The notes: a model not told the origin generated them from the sequence alone. DNA of 64,000 nucleotides from Epilithonimonas sp. JDS (GCF_021261315.1 NZ_JAJSAX010000001.1:310001-374000); one strand, 5' to 3'. Positions 25,703 to 37,547 are shown, numbered from the stretch's first letter. Translations and numbers: made by a program.

Positions 25703-27547
25703 TTACTGATTTTCAGAGGATTTTTTTTCAGTTTGTGCTTTGAAAAAATCACTTAACTCTTCCAAAACAGGCTTTATCGTATCTTCCGGCAAATCGCTGA
25801 TTCGAATGTACATCAATCCGTCAATCGCATCGTTGAAGTTTGGATCAACGTTGAAGGCGATCATTTTCGCATTCTGCTTGATGTATTTCTTAATCAAAAC
25901 AGGCAACCTCAATTCAGGTTCAAGATCGTCAATAATCTTATCTAACTTATTAAGATCGGCATCAATATCTTCGAAAAATAACGCTTTATCACGTTCCTTC
26001 ATCACCACTTTGAATTCATTTTTTGGATGAATATATTGCGCAACAGCAGAGTCATAATAATGAGAACGCATAAATTCAATCATCAAAGATTTTGAGAATT
26101 CTGAAAACTTATTGCTAATACTTACACCACCCATCAGGAATTTATGTTCCGGATTTCGAAGACAAACGTGGACAATTCCTCTCCACAGTAAGAATAACGG
26201 AAACGGTTTCTGCTGATATTCCACAGAAACGTAAGCACGTCCCATTTCGATCACTTTTCGGAAGAACGGTTGCAACTCCGGATCGTACTCGAAAAGTGAA
26301 CTGGTGTAGAATCCATCAATGCCATATTTCTTCATCACTTCCGCGCCAAGAGCCATTCTGTAAGCGCCAACCAGCTTTTTGCCGGCATTATCCCACATAA
26401 AAAGATGGTGATAATGGTTATCATATTCGTCCAGATCAAAAGGGAGATTTGTGCCTTCACCAATTGCCCGGAAAGTCAACTCTCTCTGACGCCCGATTTC
26501 CCTCATTATAAAAGGAATCTCGGCTGATGTTGTAAAAAAAACATCGTAGTCGCCGTGAGAAAAAAGTTTTTTATTTTCTGTATTTTTAAGGATGTTGATT
26601 TCGCTTTCAATGTCTTCCGTTGGCGTTTCTTCAATGATATTCTGTACGATATTATTCTGCTTTACCAATGGATTTTTGAGCGACATATTCGGAAGCTTCA
26701 ATTTTTCCGTGATGCTTTTTCTTCTTTCATAATAAGACTTCAGCATATAAACCTTATTATAAAGATAATCGCCAAGTTCGTCGATCGTTTCCTCTTCCTG
26801 CATTTGTTTTACGGAGATAGGTTTTCCGATTCTGATACGGATTGGATGATCCCTTTTGCGCATCATTTCCGTTGGCAGCATCAATGTTTGAAGATCCGGA
26901 TGAAGCTTAGCCAGATTGTAAAAAATCTTACTATTAGTGGCGTGGAAATACATCGGAACTACGGGAACTTTGGCTTTTTTAATGATCTTCAGCGCTGTTT
27001 TCCCCCAAGGTCTGTCAAGAATTTCCCCGTAATCATTATTTTTATTGGACACTTCGCCAGCTGGAAATATGCCCAAACAACCACCTTCCGACAAATGTCT
27101 GAAAGTTTCTCTCATTCCCGATGAACTGCTGTACGCATCTTTCCGCTCCTCGAATGGATTAACGGAAATAACGAAAGGTTCCATTGGTTTGATTTTCGAT
27201 AAGAGAAAATTCCCCATCACTTTGAAATCCGGACGCACACTCAGAATTATTTTGCACATCAATATCCCATCCAATGCACCCAGCGGATGATTGGAAACAA
27301 TGATAAATGGTCCGGTTTTGGGAATCTTGGCAAGATCTTCCGCAAAAACGATGTAGCTGAGTTCCTGCTCTTTTACAAATTCATCAAAGAATTCCACACC
27401 TTTTGTATGGATGAGTTTATTATAAAGTGTGTTGACTTCATTTATTTTGGTGAGATTCATGATCGCAGACGAAACGGGTCTCTTGAGAAAACCAATTTTA
27501 TCGAGTCCGGCTGCTTTTATCAAGTCTTCTTTGGAAATTAAGCTCAT
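25703..27547 (-). CDS. olsF: bifunctional acyltransferase, OlsF-like (PlsC domain + GNAT/hemolysin domain)
   Basis: 614 residues in two parts. The N-terminal ~290 form a PlsC-type acyltransferase with NHPLGALDG (His87/Asp93), NPFEERKDAY and FPAGEVSN. From about 330 the C-terminal part is a GNAT-like domain (REIGRQRELTFRAIGEG, EMGRAYVSVEYQ, LLWRGI) of the OlsB/'hemolysin' type. This fusion is known as OlsF in Serratia and Flavobacterium, where the C-terminal part N-acylates ornithine and the N-terminal part adds the second acyl chain, making ornithine lipid. By homology this is the likely role; a glycine or other amino-acid lipid is an alternative. Confidence 0.82.
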   Translation of the reverse strand: MSLISKEDLIKAAGLDKIGFLKRPVSSAIMNLTKINEVNTLYNKLIHTKGVEFFDEFVKEQELSYIVFAEDLAKIPKTGPFIIVSNHPLGALDGILMCKIILSVRPDFKVMGNFLLSKIKPMEPFVISVNPFEERKDAYSSSSGMRETFRHLSEGGCLGIFPAGEVSNKNNDYGEILDRPWGKTALKIIKKAKVPVVPMYFHATNSKIFYNLAKLHPDLQTLMLPTEMMRKRDHPIRIRIGKPISVKQMQEEETIDELGDYLYNKVYMLKSYYERRKSITEKLKLPNMSLKNPLVKQNNIVQNIIEETPTEDIESEINILKNTENKKLFSHGDYDVFFTTSAEIPFIMREIGRQRELTFRAIGEGTNLPFDLDEYDNHYHHLFMWDNAGKKLVGAYRMALGAEVMKKYGIDGFYTSSLFEYDPELQPFFRKVIEMGRAYVSVEYQQKPFPLFLLWRGIVHVCLRNPEHKFLMGGVSISNKFSEFSKSLMIEFMRSHYYDSAVAQYIHPKNEFKVVMKERDKALFFEDIDADLNKLDKIIDDLEPELRLPVLIKKYIKQNAKMIAFNVDPNFNDAIDGLMYIRISDLPEDTIKPVLEELSDFFKAQTEKKSSENQ

Positions 27548-27554
27548 AGTGTTT

Positions 27555-28793
27555 TTACATGGTTACCATTTGGAAGGTTTTTTTGGAAATCTGCTCCAAC
27601 AGTACTTTTTTGTCTTTGTAGAATTTCTCCAGCTTGTCCAATTCAGCATTTCTAACGGTAAACAAGGATACATTTTTCGTCATTTGTGTGATGAAACTTT
27701 GCTGCAGTTCTTCATTGAATTCATTAGCGGTTCCAAATTTATCTTCCAAACATAAAGCTAGTGAAATTGCCGAATTCTGCATCAAAGAAACTTTAATTTT
27801 ATATTTTGCCAAAAGCGTAAAGATCAAACTGATGTGATCTTCGGCTATGAAAGAGAAATCGCGGGTTTCAACATTCAGCAAAGTTTGATTTTCTTTGAGG
27901 ATGTAACTTTCTACAGATTCGTTTTCTGCTGAATTTCCAACCTTAGTTCCCGGTTCTTTCGGATCAACAAATGATTTTACAAAGAATGGAATATTTTTCT
28001 GTTTAAGCGGCTGCAATGTTTTTGGGTGAATAACGGATGCGCCGTAGTAAGCCATCTCGATCGCCTCTTCGTAAGAGATGAAAGACAAAAGTTCCACGTT
28101 ATCAAATTTCCTAGGATCACCAGTCATCACGCCCGGAACATCTTTCCAGATGGTCATTTCGTCCGCATTCAGGCAATAGGCGAAAATCGCAGCGGTATAA
28201 TCGGAACCTTCTCTTCCTAAAGTAACTGTGAAATTATTGGTTTCAGAACCGATAAATCCTTGAGTAACATAACAATTGATTTTATCCAATTTGGAAATAT
28301 TCTGCTCAGTTTCCTGCCAGTTGACGATTCCTTCTCTGTAATTGCTGTCGGTTTTGATGTAATCTCTAGCATCCAGCCAATGGTTAAAAAACTGAATATC
28401 ATTAAGATACTCACTCAATATCTTTGAAGAAATCATTTCGCCGCAGCTTACAACCTGATCGTAAACGAAGTTATAATTCGGCGATTTATTTCGTCTTAAA
28501 AAAGAATCGATGTCATCGAAAAATAATGAGATCTCTCCAAAAACCGGATGGTTTTCTGAAAATAAACCTTTGGCAATGTCGATGTGATTTTTCTTTATCA
28601 ACTCAATTTCCTGCTGATAATCCTGCTTCTTGAAATAATATTCCACTACTTTTTCCAAAGCATTCGTCGTTTTTCCCATTGCGGAAACCACAAGCAGACA
28701 TTTTTCAAAACCCTGAGTTTCGAGAACCAAGGCTACATTTTTCACACCTTCAGCATCTTTTACAGATGCGCCACCAAATTTGTAAATTTTCAT
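27555..28793 (-). CDS. lysC: aspartate kinase
   Basis: 412 residues. KFGGASVKDAEGVKN is the N-terminal kinase motif, TLGREGSDYTAAIFAYCLNA and WKDVPGVMTGDPRK are the amino-acid kinase core, and from about 300 two ACT-like segments follow (LNVETRDFSFIAEDH, VSLMQNSAISLALCLED). It makes aspartyl phosphate, the first step to Lys, Met and Thr. It is monofunctional, without a homoserine dehydrogenase domain. Only 7 bp separate it from the downstream olsF-like gene, so the two are probably co-transcribed. Confidence 0.93.
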   Translation of the reverse strand: MKIYKFGGASVKDAEGVKNVALVLETQGFEKCLLVVSAMGKTTNALEKVVEYYFKKQDYQQEIELIKKNHIDIAKGLFSENHPVFGEISLFFDDIDSFLRRNKSPNYNFVYDQVVSCGEMISSKILSEYLNDIQFFNHWLDARDYIKTDSNYREGIVNWQETEQNISKLDKINCYVTQGFIGSETNNFTVTLGREGSDYTAAIFAYCLNADEMTIWKDVPGVMTGDPRKFDNVELLSFISYEEAIEMAYYGASVIHPKTLQPLKQKNIPFFVKSFVDPKEPGTKVGNSAENESVESYILKENQTLLNVETRDFSFIAEDHISLIFTLLAKYKIKVSLMQNSAISLALCLEDKFGTANEFNEELQQSFITQMTKNVSLFTVRNAELDKLEKFYKDKKVLLEQISKKTFQMVTM

Positions 28794-29006
28794 TAGATTT
28801 TTTAAGACTTAAAAACAGTTGATTTTAATAGAACAACATCGTTAATTTATTATTAACCCCCAAAAATATTAATAATGAACGAAATATGAAAATTGGACAT
28901 CAGATTTTTTAATGCCTCATTATGAATCATAAAACCATATTAATAGGATTATGATAACTATCATCAATTAATGATAAATTTTGTTTCATTTGTTTGAAAA
29001 ATAATA

Positions 29007-29014
29007 TAGTTTTG
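29007..29014 (+). promoter_or_regulatory. candidate -7 box for fbp
   Basis: TAGTTTTG fits TAnnTTTG, 20 bp before the fbp ATG. TTG triplets lie upstream but at 14 or 23 bp rather than 19-21, so this is a partial match. Confidence 0.4.
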
Positions 29015-29034
29015 TAAATCTGAAAATTAAACCC

Positions 29035-30054
29035 ATGTCAAAACAAGCCTTACAGACTTTAGGAGAATTCATCATCGATAAACAGGATGATTTCAAATAT
29101 TCAACAGGAGAACTTTCCCGCCTTATCAGTTCAATCAGAATTGCGACAAAAATCGTAAACCGCGAAGTGAACAAAGCCGGAATTGCAGACATCATCGGAA
29201 ATGTTGGAAATATGAATATCCAGGGCGAAGATCAGCAAAAACTGGATGTATTGGCCAACGATATTTTCATTGCCGCACTTTCGCAAAGAGAAGTAGTTTG
29301 CGGAATTGCATCTGAAGAAAGCGATGACTTCATCGAAGTAAAATGTACAGAAAATGCACACCTTAGTAAATATGTCGTTTTGATTGATCCTTTGGACGGC
29401 TCTTCCAACATCGATGTGAATGTTTCTGTAGGAACTATTTTTTCAATTTACAGAAGAGTTTCTGATCCTGGTAGCCCTGTAGAATTGAGAGATTTCTTAC
29501 AAAAAGGTGTGAATCAGGTCGCTGCAGGCTATGTAGTTTACGGCTCATCCACAATGATTGTTTACACGACTGGAAATGGCGTGAACGGATTTACTTTGGA
29601 TCCATCAATCGGAACATACTATTTATCTCACGAAAATATCAAATTCCCGACTATGGGAAAAATCTATTCCATTAATGAAGGAAATTATGCCAAATTCCCT
29701 CAGGGTGTGAAAGATTATATCAAATACTGCCAGGAAGAAGAAGGCGACAGACCTTACACTTCCAGATACATTGGATCGCTGGTTTCAGATTTTCACAGAA
29801 ATATGCTGAAAGGCGGAATCTATATTTATCCTCAAACTTCTCATTCTCCAAAAGGAAAACTGAGATTGCTTTACGAGGCAAATCCAATGGCATTTCTGGC
29901 AGAGCAAGCTGGCGGCAAATGCAGCGACGGTTTCAAAAGAATTATGGAAATCGAACCAACAGAACTTCATCAGCGTGTTCCGTTTTTCTGCGGAAGTGCA
30001 GCGATGGTAACGCAAGCTGAGGAATTTATGGCGAAAGCGGTGAATAAAAACTAG
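29035..30054 (+). CDS. fbp: fructose-1,6-bisphosphatase, class I
   Basis: 339 residues. [33 protein letters not shown] (metal-binding D-P-L-D-G-S) and [35 protein letters not shown] (active site) are all present. It dephosphorylates fructose 1,6-bisphosphate in gluconeogenesis. A terminator follows. Confidence 0.96.
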   Translation: MSKQALQTLGEFIIDKQDDFKYSTGELSRLISSIRIATKIVNREVNKAGIADIIGNVGNMNIQGEDQQKLDVLANDIFIAALSQREVVCGIASEESDDFIEVKCTENAHLSKYVVLIDPLDGSSNIDVNVSVGTIFSIYRRVSDPGSPVELRDFLQKGVNQVAAGYVVYGSSTMIVYTTGNGVNGFTLDPSIGTYYLSHENIKFPTMGKIYSINEGNYAKFPQGVKDYIKYCQEEEGDRPYTSRYIGSLVSDFHRNMLKGGIYIYPQTSHSPKGKLRLLYEANPMAFLAEQAGGKCSDGFKRIMEIEPTELHQRVPFFCGSAAMVTQAEEFMAKAVNKN

Positions 30055-30080
30055 AATTAATTATTTTTTAAATCATACTA

Positions 30081-30101
30081 AAGACCGATTTTGTCGGTCT
30101 T
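30081..30101 (+). terminator. Rho-independent terminator after fbp
   Basis: AAGACCGA pairs with TCGGTCTT around a 5-nt loop and is followed by T-rich sequence. Confidence 0.8.
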
Positions 30102-30117
30102 TTCTTATTTTTGTAGG

Positions 30118-31134
30118 ATGAAGACTGCAACATTCAACCAATATATTCTGAACTTCAAACAGCCAAGTGGAACTTCGCGCGGTGTTTTGAATACCAAAGA
30201 AACTTATTTTATAGAAATTACCGAAGACGACAAAAAAGGAATTGGAGAATGCGCCCTTTTCCGAGGATTGAGTTTTGATGACGATGATGACTATGAAAGT
30301 GCGCTCGAGTGGGCTTGCCGTAATATTAATCTGAGTTTTGAAGAGTTGCAGGAAGAACTCATCAATCATCCGTCGATTATTTTTGGAATCGAGCAGGCTT
30401 TGGCAAATTTGAAACATCAGGGCGATCTTTACTTCCCAAGTGATTTTACTGAAAGCAAGGATTCAATAAAAATCAATGGTTTGATCTGGATGGGAAATGC
30501 TGAATTTATGCAATCTCAAATTGAGGAAAAACTCAAAAATAATTTCACCTGTATCAAACTGAAAATCGGTGTTGACTGGAATTCCGAAAAAGAGGTTATC
30601 AAATCTATTAGAAATAAATTCCCGAAAGATCAGATTGAACTTCGGGTAGATGCAAATGGGGCTTTTTCTCCAGAACAAGCTAAAATTGTTTTGCAGGAAT
30701 TGGCCGAACTGGAAATCCATTCCATCGAACAGCCAATAGAATCCGGAAACTGGAAAGCAATGGCAGAACTTTGTAAAAATACCCCCACTCCAATTGCTTT
30801 GGATGAAGAACTTATTGGCGTTCTAAACATTGAGTCTAAAAAAGATCTTCTGACAGAAATCAAACCTCAATATATCATTCTGAAACCAAGTTTGGTCGGC
30901 GGTTTTTCCGGCTCTGACGAATGGATTGATTTAGCTGAGAAAAATAAGATCAATTGGTGGATCACTTCTGCATTGGAAAGCAACATCGGACTGAATGCGA
31001 TTGCGCAGTATACTTACAACAAAAATAATCCGATGCCGCAAGGACTGGGCACCGGAAGTTTGTTTACTAATAATTTTCCAAGTCCTTTAGTTTTAAAGGG
31101 CGAAAATCTTTGGTTTGAATACCAACATTTATAA
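30118..31134 (+). CDS. menC: o-succinylbenzoate synthase
   Basis: 338 residues from the ATG at 30118; nine codons earlier an upstream ATG overlaps the fbp terminator and is less likely. Enolase-superfamily features: the catalytic lysines in KLKIG and LKPSLVGG, the metal ligands in RVDANGAF, IEQPIE and ALDEEL, and SALESNIGLNA near the end. MenC dehydrates SHCHC to o-succinylbenzoate for menaquinone, the usual quinone of flavobacteria. An epimerase role (dipeptide epimerase relatives) is possible but less likely. TATTTTTG lies 5 bp before the ATG. Confidence 0.85.
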   Translation: MKTATFNQYILNFKQPSGTSRGVLNTKETYFIEITEDDKKGIGECALFRGLSFDDDDDYESALEWACRNINLSFEELQEELINHPSIIFGIEQALANLKHQGDLYFPSDFTESKDSIKINGLIWMGNAEFMQSQIEEKLKNNFTCIKLKIGVDWNSEKEVIKSIRNKFPKDQIELRVDANGAFSPEQAKIVLQELAELEIHSIEQPIESGNWKAMAELCKNTPTPIALDEELIGVLNIESKKDLLTEIKPQYIILKPSLVGGFSGSDEWIDLAEKNKINWWITSALESNIGLNAIAQYTYNKNNPMPQGLGTGSLFTNNFPSPLVLKGENLWFEYQHL

Positions 31135-31230
31135 AAAAAACATCAATAATCGTTTTTCGTTCCAAATTTATTAGTAACATTTTCCTAAATTTGATGACAT
31201 ATAATTTTCTCAGTCATTAATTTTTCCGAA

Positions 31231-33612
31231 ATGAAATTAAAAGTTTTAGGTCTTCTTGTCGCCAGTGTGTTCATCAATGCTCAGAATATTCAAAATAATC
31301 CAGGGAGCAATCATGGGAACAAATTTGAACAGCTTGGGACAATTCTGCCCACGCCAAACACGTACAGAACGGCTTCCGGTGCGCCTGGAAATCAGTATTG
31401 GCAGCAGCGTGCAGATTATGACATCTCTGCCTATTTGGACGAAGACAAAAGAAATCTGAAAGGTTCTGAAACGATTACTTATTACAACAATTCGCCGGAC
31501 GAGTTGGAATATCTCTGGCTTCAATTGGATGAAAATCAGCAGTCTTCTGTAAAAAATGCAGATTATCCCTCATCTTCCACTTTGGGAAAAACTTCAAATA
31601 TCGACAGGTTAAGACCTTCCGAAGTTCCATTGAAGGATAATGGTTACGGTGTAAATCTTGAAAAAGTAACTGATGCAAAAGGCTCTCCTATCAAATATGT
31701 TGTCAACAAAACAATGATGAGAATCGATCTGGCAAAACCTTTGAAGGCTGGAGAGAAATTCACATTTAAAGTCGACTGGAATTACAACATCCCGAACCGT
31801 ATGGAAAAAGGCGGTCGTGGCGGCTATGAAAACTTTCCGGAAGACGGCAACGACCTTTATACAATGACGCAATGGTATCCGAGAATGTGTGTTTACAGCG
31901 ATTTCCACGGCTGGCAGAATCACCAGTTTACAGGTCGTGGCGAGTTTGCATTGGTCTTTGGAAACTTCAAAGTTTCTATGAATGTTCCTGCAGATCACAT
32001 TATCGGCGGAACTGGAGAATGTAAAAATTACAGTGAGGTTTTGACTTCAGCTCAATTATCGAGATACAAACAAGCTGAAAACTCTAACGAACCAATCGAA
32101 ATTGTAACACTTGACGAAGCTAAAAAAGCTGAGAAAAATAAATCCAAGGAAAGAAAAACCTGGAAATTCGAGGCGGAAAACGTAAGGGATTTTGCCTGGG
32201 GATCATCCAGAAAATTTGTCTGGGACGGAATGCGCGTCACGATTCCTGAAAACAACAACAAAGTGATGGCAATGAGTTTCTACGGAAAAGAAGCTTACGG
32301 ACTTTACAGAAAACTCTCTACAAAAGCGGTTGCCCACACCATTAAAACTTATTCAGAATTTACGATTCCTTATCCATATCCTGTGGCACAATCGGTAGAA
32401 GCGTCCAACGGAATGGAATATCCGATGATCTGTTTCAACTACGGAAGAACTGAAAAAGACGGAACCTATTCCGAGGCGATTAAAAATGGAATGCTTGGCG
32501 TGATCATCCACGAAGTTGGACACAACTTTTTCCCAATGATCATCAACTCAGACGAGAGACAATGGTCTTGGATGGATGAAGGATTGAACACCTTTGTAGA
32601 ATATTTGACCGAGGAAAAATGGGACAATAAATTCCCTTCGAAACGTGGGCCAGCTTGGACAATCGTAGATTATATGAAACTTCCGAAAGATGAATTGGAG
32701 CCAATTATGACCAATTCAGAAAATATCGCGAGATTCGGGCCAAATGCTTATTCTAAGCCTGCAACAGGACTAAACATTCTTCGTGAAACCATTATGGGCA
32801 GAGAACTTTTTGATAAAGCATTCAAGACGTATGCACAAAGATGGGCTTTCCGTCATCCTGAGCCTGCAGATCTTTTCAGAACGATGGAAGATGCAAGCGG
32901 CGAAGATCTGGATTGGTTCTGGAGAGGCTGGTTCTACAGCACAGATCCAGTAGATATTGCGATTGACAAAGTGACTGTAGCAGTTCCGGATTTTGATGCC
33001 ATTCCAAAAGAAGCAAAAGAAACCAAATACAAAACTGACGCACCGCTTCTGAATGATTTTGAAGACATTTCCAAGATCAGAAACAGAGAAGATAAAACCA
33101 TCAAATTCTATGTTGACGGAGACAAAAACGTTCAGGATTTTTATTACAAATACGACCGTGGACAGGAAAAAGTGGACACTTCTAAAGAATATGTTTTAAA
33201 AAGCGAAGGTTCTGAAAAATTATCAGCGCAGGAAAAAACTCAAGGTCTTAACAAAAATATCACAGCTTATCAAATCGACTTCACAAATAAAGGCGGATTG
33301 GTAATGCCGATCATTCTAGAACTGACTTTTGAAGATGGAACCAAATTGAAAGACAAAATCAATGTTCAAATCTGGAGAGCTAATGAGCAAAAGGTTTCCA
33401 AAACTTATTACCTTGATAAAAAACTGAAATCTATCCAGCTTGATCCAATGAAAGAAACAGCTGACATCGACACTTCCAACAATTTCTGGGCAGCAACTTC
33501 ATCGACGGAAGCGCCTACGAAATTCCAGGTTTTCAAACAGTCACAAAGAGAAACAGCACGAGGCGGCGCCAGCGGAAAAGTAAATCCGATGCAAGCTGCA
33601 GGGAAGAAATAA
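31231..33612 (+). CDS. secreted M1-family metallopeptidase
   Basis: 793 residues. Signal peptide MKLKVLGLLVASVFINAQ. The zinc motif HEVGH (427-431) is followed by Glu450 in WMDEGLNTFVEY, the HExxH-x18-E of gluzincins; the preceding SNGMEYPMICF replaces the usual GAMEN exopeptidase loop, so aminopeptidase activity is not certain. N-terminal beta domain 40-280, catalytic 290-560, C-terminal beta region. Similar proteins are common and highly expressed in flavobacteria. No C-terminal sorting domain seen. Confidence 0.9.
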   Translation: MKLKVLGLLVASVFINAQNIQNNPGSNHGNKFEQLGTILPTPNTYRTASGAPGNQYWQQRADYDISAYLDEDKRNLKGSETITYYNNSPDELEYLWLQLDENQQSSVKNADYPSSSTLGKTSNIDRLRPSEVPLKDNGYGVNLEKVTDAKGSPIKYVVNKTMMRIDLAKPLKAGEKFTFKVDWNYNIPNRMEKGGRGGYENFPEDGNDLYTMTQWYPRMCVYSDFHGWQNHQFTGRGEFALVFGNFKVSMNVPADHIIGGTGECKNYSEVLTSAQLSRYKQAENSNEPIEIVTLDEAKKAEKNKSKERKTWKFEAENVRDFAWGSSRKFVWDGMRVTIPENNNKVMAMSFYGKEAYGLYRKLSTKAVAHTIKTYSEFTIPYPYPVAQSVEASNGMEYPMICFNYGRTEKDGTYSEAIKNGMLGVIIHEVGHNFFPMIINSDERQWSWMDEGLNTFVEYLTEEKWDNKFPSKRGPAWTIVDYMKLPKDELEPIMTNSENIARFGPNAYSKPATGLNILRETIMGRELFDKAFKTYAQRWAFRHPEPADLFRTMEDASGEDLDWFWRGWFYSTDPVDIAIDKVTVAVPDFDAIPKEAKETKYKTDAPLLNDFEDISKIRNREDKTIKFYVDGDKNVQDFYYKYDRGQEKVDTSKEYVLKSEGSEKLSAQEKTQGLNKNITAYQIDFTNKGGLVMPIILELTFEDGTKLKDKINVQIWRANEQKVSKTYYLDKKLKSIQLDPMKETADIDTSNNFWAATSSTEAPTKFQVFKQSQRETARGGASGKVNPMQAAGKK

Positions 33613-33616
33613 AAAA

Positions 33617-33991
33617 ATGACACATAGCACCATTCAAATATTATTTTACATTGCATTAGTTTTCGGACTTGGAGGCGGCGTATTGATATTGATTTGGTGG
33701 GCAAAAAAGATCTGGAAAAAATATTACAAAAGTGTAACTAATGACAGAGTAATCAGCATCAGTGCTGTATCAATGAAAGCATTAATTTATATGTTTCCGG
33801 GTGTTCTACTTTTTGTTTTAATGAATATTCCGTTGATGTATCTTGGAAGTTTATTGAAAAAAGAAGATTACTGCAAAGAAATCATCAGAGTAAATAAGGG
33901 TATCAAGAAAGACGATCCTTTCATAAAAGAAAGATGCAATTGCCTTGATGTTGATGAATTATTTGAAAACGCTTTGAAGGAAGGAAATTAG
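33617..33991 (+). CDS. small membrane protein of unknown function
   Basis: 124 residues starting 4 bp after the peptidase stop, so probably in its operon. Two membrane segments (about 6-30 and 50-75) and a charged C-terminal tail containing two cysteines (KERCNCLD) and a Cys near 88. I recognise no family. Confidence 0.65.
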   Translation: MTHSTIQILFYIALVFGLGGGVLILIWWAKKIWKKYYKSVTNDRVISISAVSMKALIYMFPGVLLFVLMNIPLMYLGSLLKKEDYCKEIIRVNKGIKKDDPFIKERCNCLDVDELFENALKEGN

Positions 33992-34078
33992 AATATAATT
34001 TCAATTTCGTCCTGTCTATAAAAAGTAAACAGTTTGCTGTAACTTTATCATATTTGGCACTACTTATTATTAAAAAAT

Positions 34079-34792
34079 ATGAGAACATTTCTTATTCTTT
34101 TAATAATTGGTAGTGCCAATTTTTTTTCTGCACAAAACCTGCTTACACCTTCCAACATTAAACTTGATTCAAAGTACATCCAAGATGAATCGAATGAGGT
34201 GAGTTGGACAATGGAAAATGCAGGAAAAAAAATAGAAATCGGGAAAGTAACAACCGAACAGAAAAAATTAAACAAAAAAGAACTTCTGATAAAAACGACT
34301 GTCAAAATGAAGCAAGCTCCTGATGCTTGGGTGGATTCTACAATTGTTAAGATTTCAGATTTCCAGCCGGTGTATCATTCGTCATTTAATTCTATGAGAA
34401 ATATGTCGCTAAAATTTGATAAAAATAAAGTGACAGGTTATTATTTGGATAATAAAACTCAGAAAAAAGACATTATTAATGAAGCTACCAATACAGCCTA
34501 TTTTGACAGCAACAGTTATCCTGCACTCATTCGGTTTTTGCCTTTAAAAGAAAATTATTCAACAGAAATTTCAATTTTCGATTATAATCCGACAGCAAAA
34601 AAAGGGGTTATCAAAGCTTATATTGAAAAGGTAGAAATTGGTGAATACCATGATAAGAAAGTCTGGATTGTAAAAACGACGGATGATATTCAGGACAGGA
34701 AAACCGAGAGTACTTATTATATTGATTTGGATTCGAGAAAAGTTATTAAGCAGGAAATAAATGCTGGAGGCAGGAAGATGATAATGGAATAA
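34079..34792 (+). CDS. secreted protein of unknown function (DUF3108-like)
   Basis: 237 residues with signal peptide MRTFLILLIIGSANFFSAQ. The mature part is a run of beta strands (EVSWTMENAGKKIEIG, FQPVYHSSFNS, GVIKAYIEKVEIGEYHDKKVWIVKT, STYYIDLDSRKVIKQEI). The last pattern resembles DUF3108/LolA-like concave barrels that bind lipid, but this is a weak resemblance. Confidence 0.6.
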   Translation: MRTFLILLIIGSANFFSAQNLLTPSNIKLDSKYIQDESNEVSWTMENAGKKIEIGKVTTEQKKLNKKELLIKTTVKMKQAPDAWVDSTIVKISDFQPVYHSSFNSMRNMSLKFDKNKVTGYYLDNKTQKKDIINEATNTAYFDSNSYPALIRFLPLKENYSTEISIFDYNPTAKKGVIKAYIEKVEIGEYHDKKVWIVKTTDDIQDRKTESTYYIDLDSRKVIKQEINAGGRKMIME

Positions 34793-34833
34793 AATAAATT
34801 GGTAGCTTTAGTAAAACTTTCTAAAACGATATT

Positions 34834-35319
34834 ATGGATAAGTTTAAATTACCTCGATTAGAAAAGAAAAAACTTAGCAAGCAAATCTGGTTTTATCCTG
34901 CCGATGAAAAAGGAAACAGTTTGGTTGCTTTTCCTCATAAGTACAAAGCAGATTATGATGCGATGAATCAAGGAATCGTTCAAAATATATTTGACCGAAA
35001 AACTCCGGAAGAAAAAGAAAAACGAAAGAAGGAACACGAAGAACTTGATAATGAAATCTATGTTTCCGATGATGAATTAAGAAAATATGTGAATAACATC
35101 TTCGCAAAAGAGTACAGAAATTCGTCTTACAATATTCTTTTGGAAGCCAAGAATCACTCAAAGGCACAATTAGGATATTTTAATTTCATCAATTCATATC
35201 AAAAACACTTGACAAATGATAGTTTCAGTAATATTTGCTGTATGGCTGTAGATTATTGTAGACAATTACTTAAAACTAAAAGATCAAAAAATAAAAAGCA
35301 CAAACGGCGCAACAGCTAA
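34834..35319 (+). CDS. conserved protein of unknown function
   Basis: 161 residues, hydrophilic, no signal peptide, with a very basic C-terminus (KTKRSKNKKHKRRNS). A Lys/Glu-rich helix sits around 55-80. I recognise no family. It is followed by a strong terminator, so it ends the unit before groES. Confidence 0.55.
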   Translation: MDKFKLPRLEKKKLSKQIWFYPADEKGNSLVAFPHKYKADYDAMNQGIVQNIFDRKTPEEKEKRKKEHEELDNEIYVSDDELRKYVNNIFAKEYRNSSYNILLEAKNHSKAQLGYFNFINSYQKHLTNDSFSNICCMAVDYCRQLLKTKRSKNKKHKRRNS

Positions 35320-35324
35320 CCGTG

Positions 35325-35354
35325 AAAGTCATTCAAACCGAATGACTTTTTTTT
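35325..35354 (+). terminator. Rho-independent terminator upstream of groES
   Basis: AAAGTCATTC pairs with GAATGACTTT around a 5-nt loop and is followed by T-rich sequence. Confidence 0.8.
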
Positions 35355-35430
35355 CTGCCAAAATTTCAGTCTCGAAATAAAAATCTGCCAAATCTAACTT
35401 CAATCATTTATCTTGCAGGCTCTACCCGAC

Positions 35431-35445
35431 TTGGCACATTGTTGG
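35431..35445 (+). promoter_or_regulatory. sigma-54-like element upstream of groES
   Basis: TTGGCAC-ATTG-TTGG resembles the -24/-12 consensus TGGCAC-N5-TTGC, but with one base less spacing and GG in place of GC. It lies 43 bp before the groES ATG. The match is imperfect and may be chance; a heat-shock role is not shown. Confidence 0.25.
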
Positions 35446-35487
35446 AGATGTAGGAATCAGAATAAATATTAAAAATCAAATATAATT

Positions 35488-35766
35488 ATGTCAGTAAATT
35501 TCAAACCATTAGCGGACAGAGTTTTGGTAGAACCAACACCTGCAGAAACTAAAACAGCATCAGGAATCATCATCCCAGACACTGCAAAAGAAAAACCTCA
35601 GGAAGGAACCGTTGTAGCAGTTGGTCCTGGAAAAGTAGATGAGCCAACCACTGTAAAAGTTGGTGACAAAGTGCTTTATGGAAAATATTCAGGAACAGAA
35701 CTTAAGTTTGAAGGGAAAGATTATCTTATCGTAAAAGAGGGAGATCTTCTTGGAATTATTGGGTAA
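35488..35766 (+). CDS. groES: co-chaperonin GroES
   Basis: 92 residues, standard length. It begins [29 protein letters not shown] is the mobile loop that binds GroEL, and [13 protein letters not shown] and [13 protein letters not shown] complete the fold. It caps the GroEL ring during folding. groEL follows after 102 bp. Confidence 0.97.
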   Translation: MSVNFKPLADRVLVEPTPAETKTASGIIIPDTAKEKPQEGTVVAVGPGKVDEPTTVKVGDKVLYGKYSGTELKFEGKDYLIVKEGDLLGIIG

Positions 35767-35835
35767 CAAATTTGTAAAAAGTAAAAGGTATTTACGTAAA
35801 ATGATTTAAATTTTCGTGAATACAACATTCATTAA

Positions 35836-37491
<1,656 letters not shown>

Positions 37492-37516
37492 TAGTCAACG
37501 ACAACTAAATATATAG

Positions 37517-37547
37517 AACCGTTCAGATTTTTTCTGAGCGGTTTTTT
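37517..37547 (+). terminator. Rho-independent terminator after groEL
   Basis: AACCGTTCAG pairs with CTGAGCGGTT (one G-T pair), T6 follows. It marks the left border of the recombinase/cassette region; the recombinase stop is 4 bp away. Confidence 0.85.
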
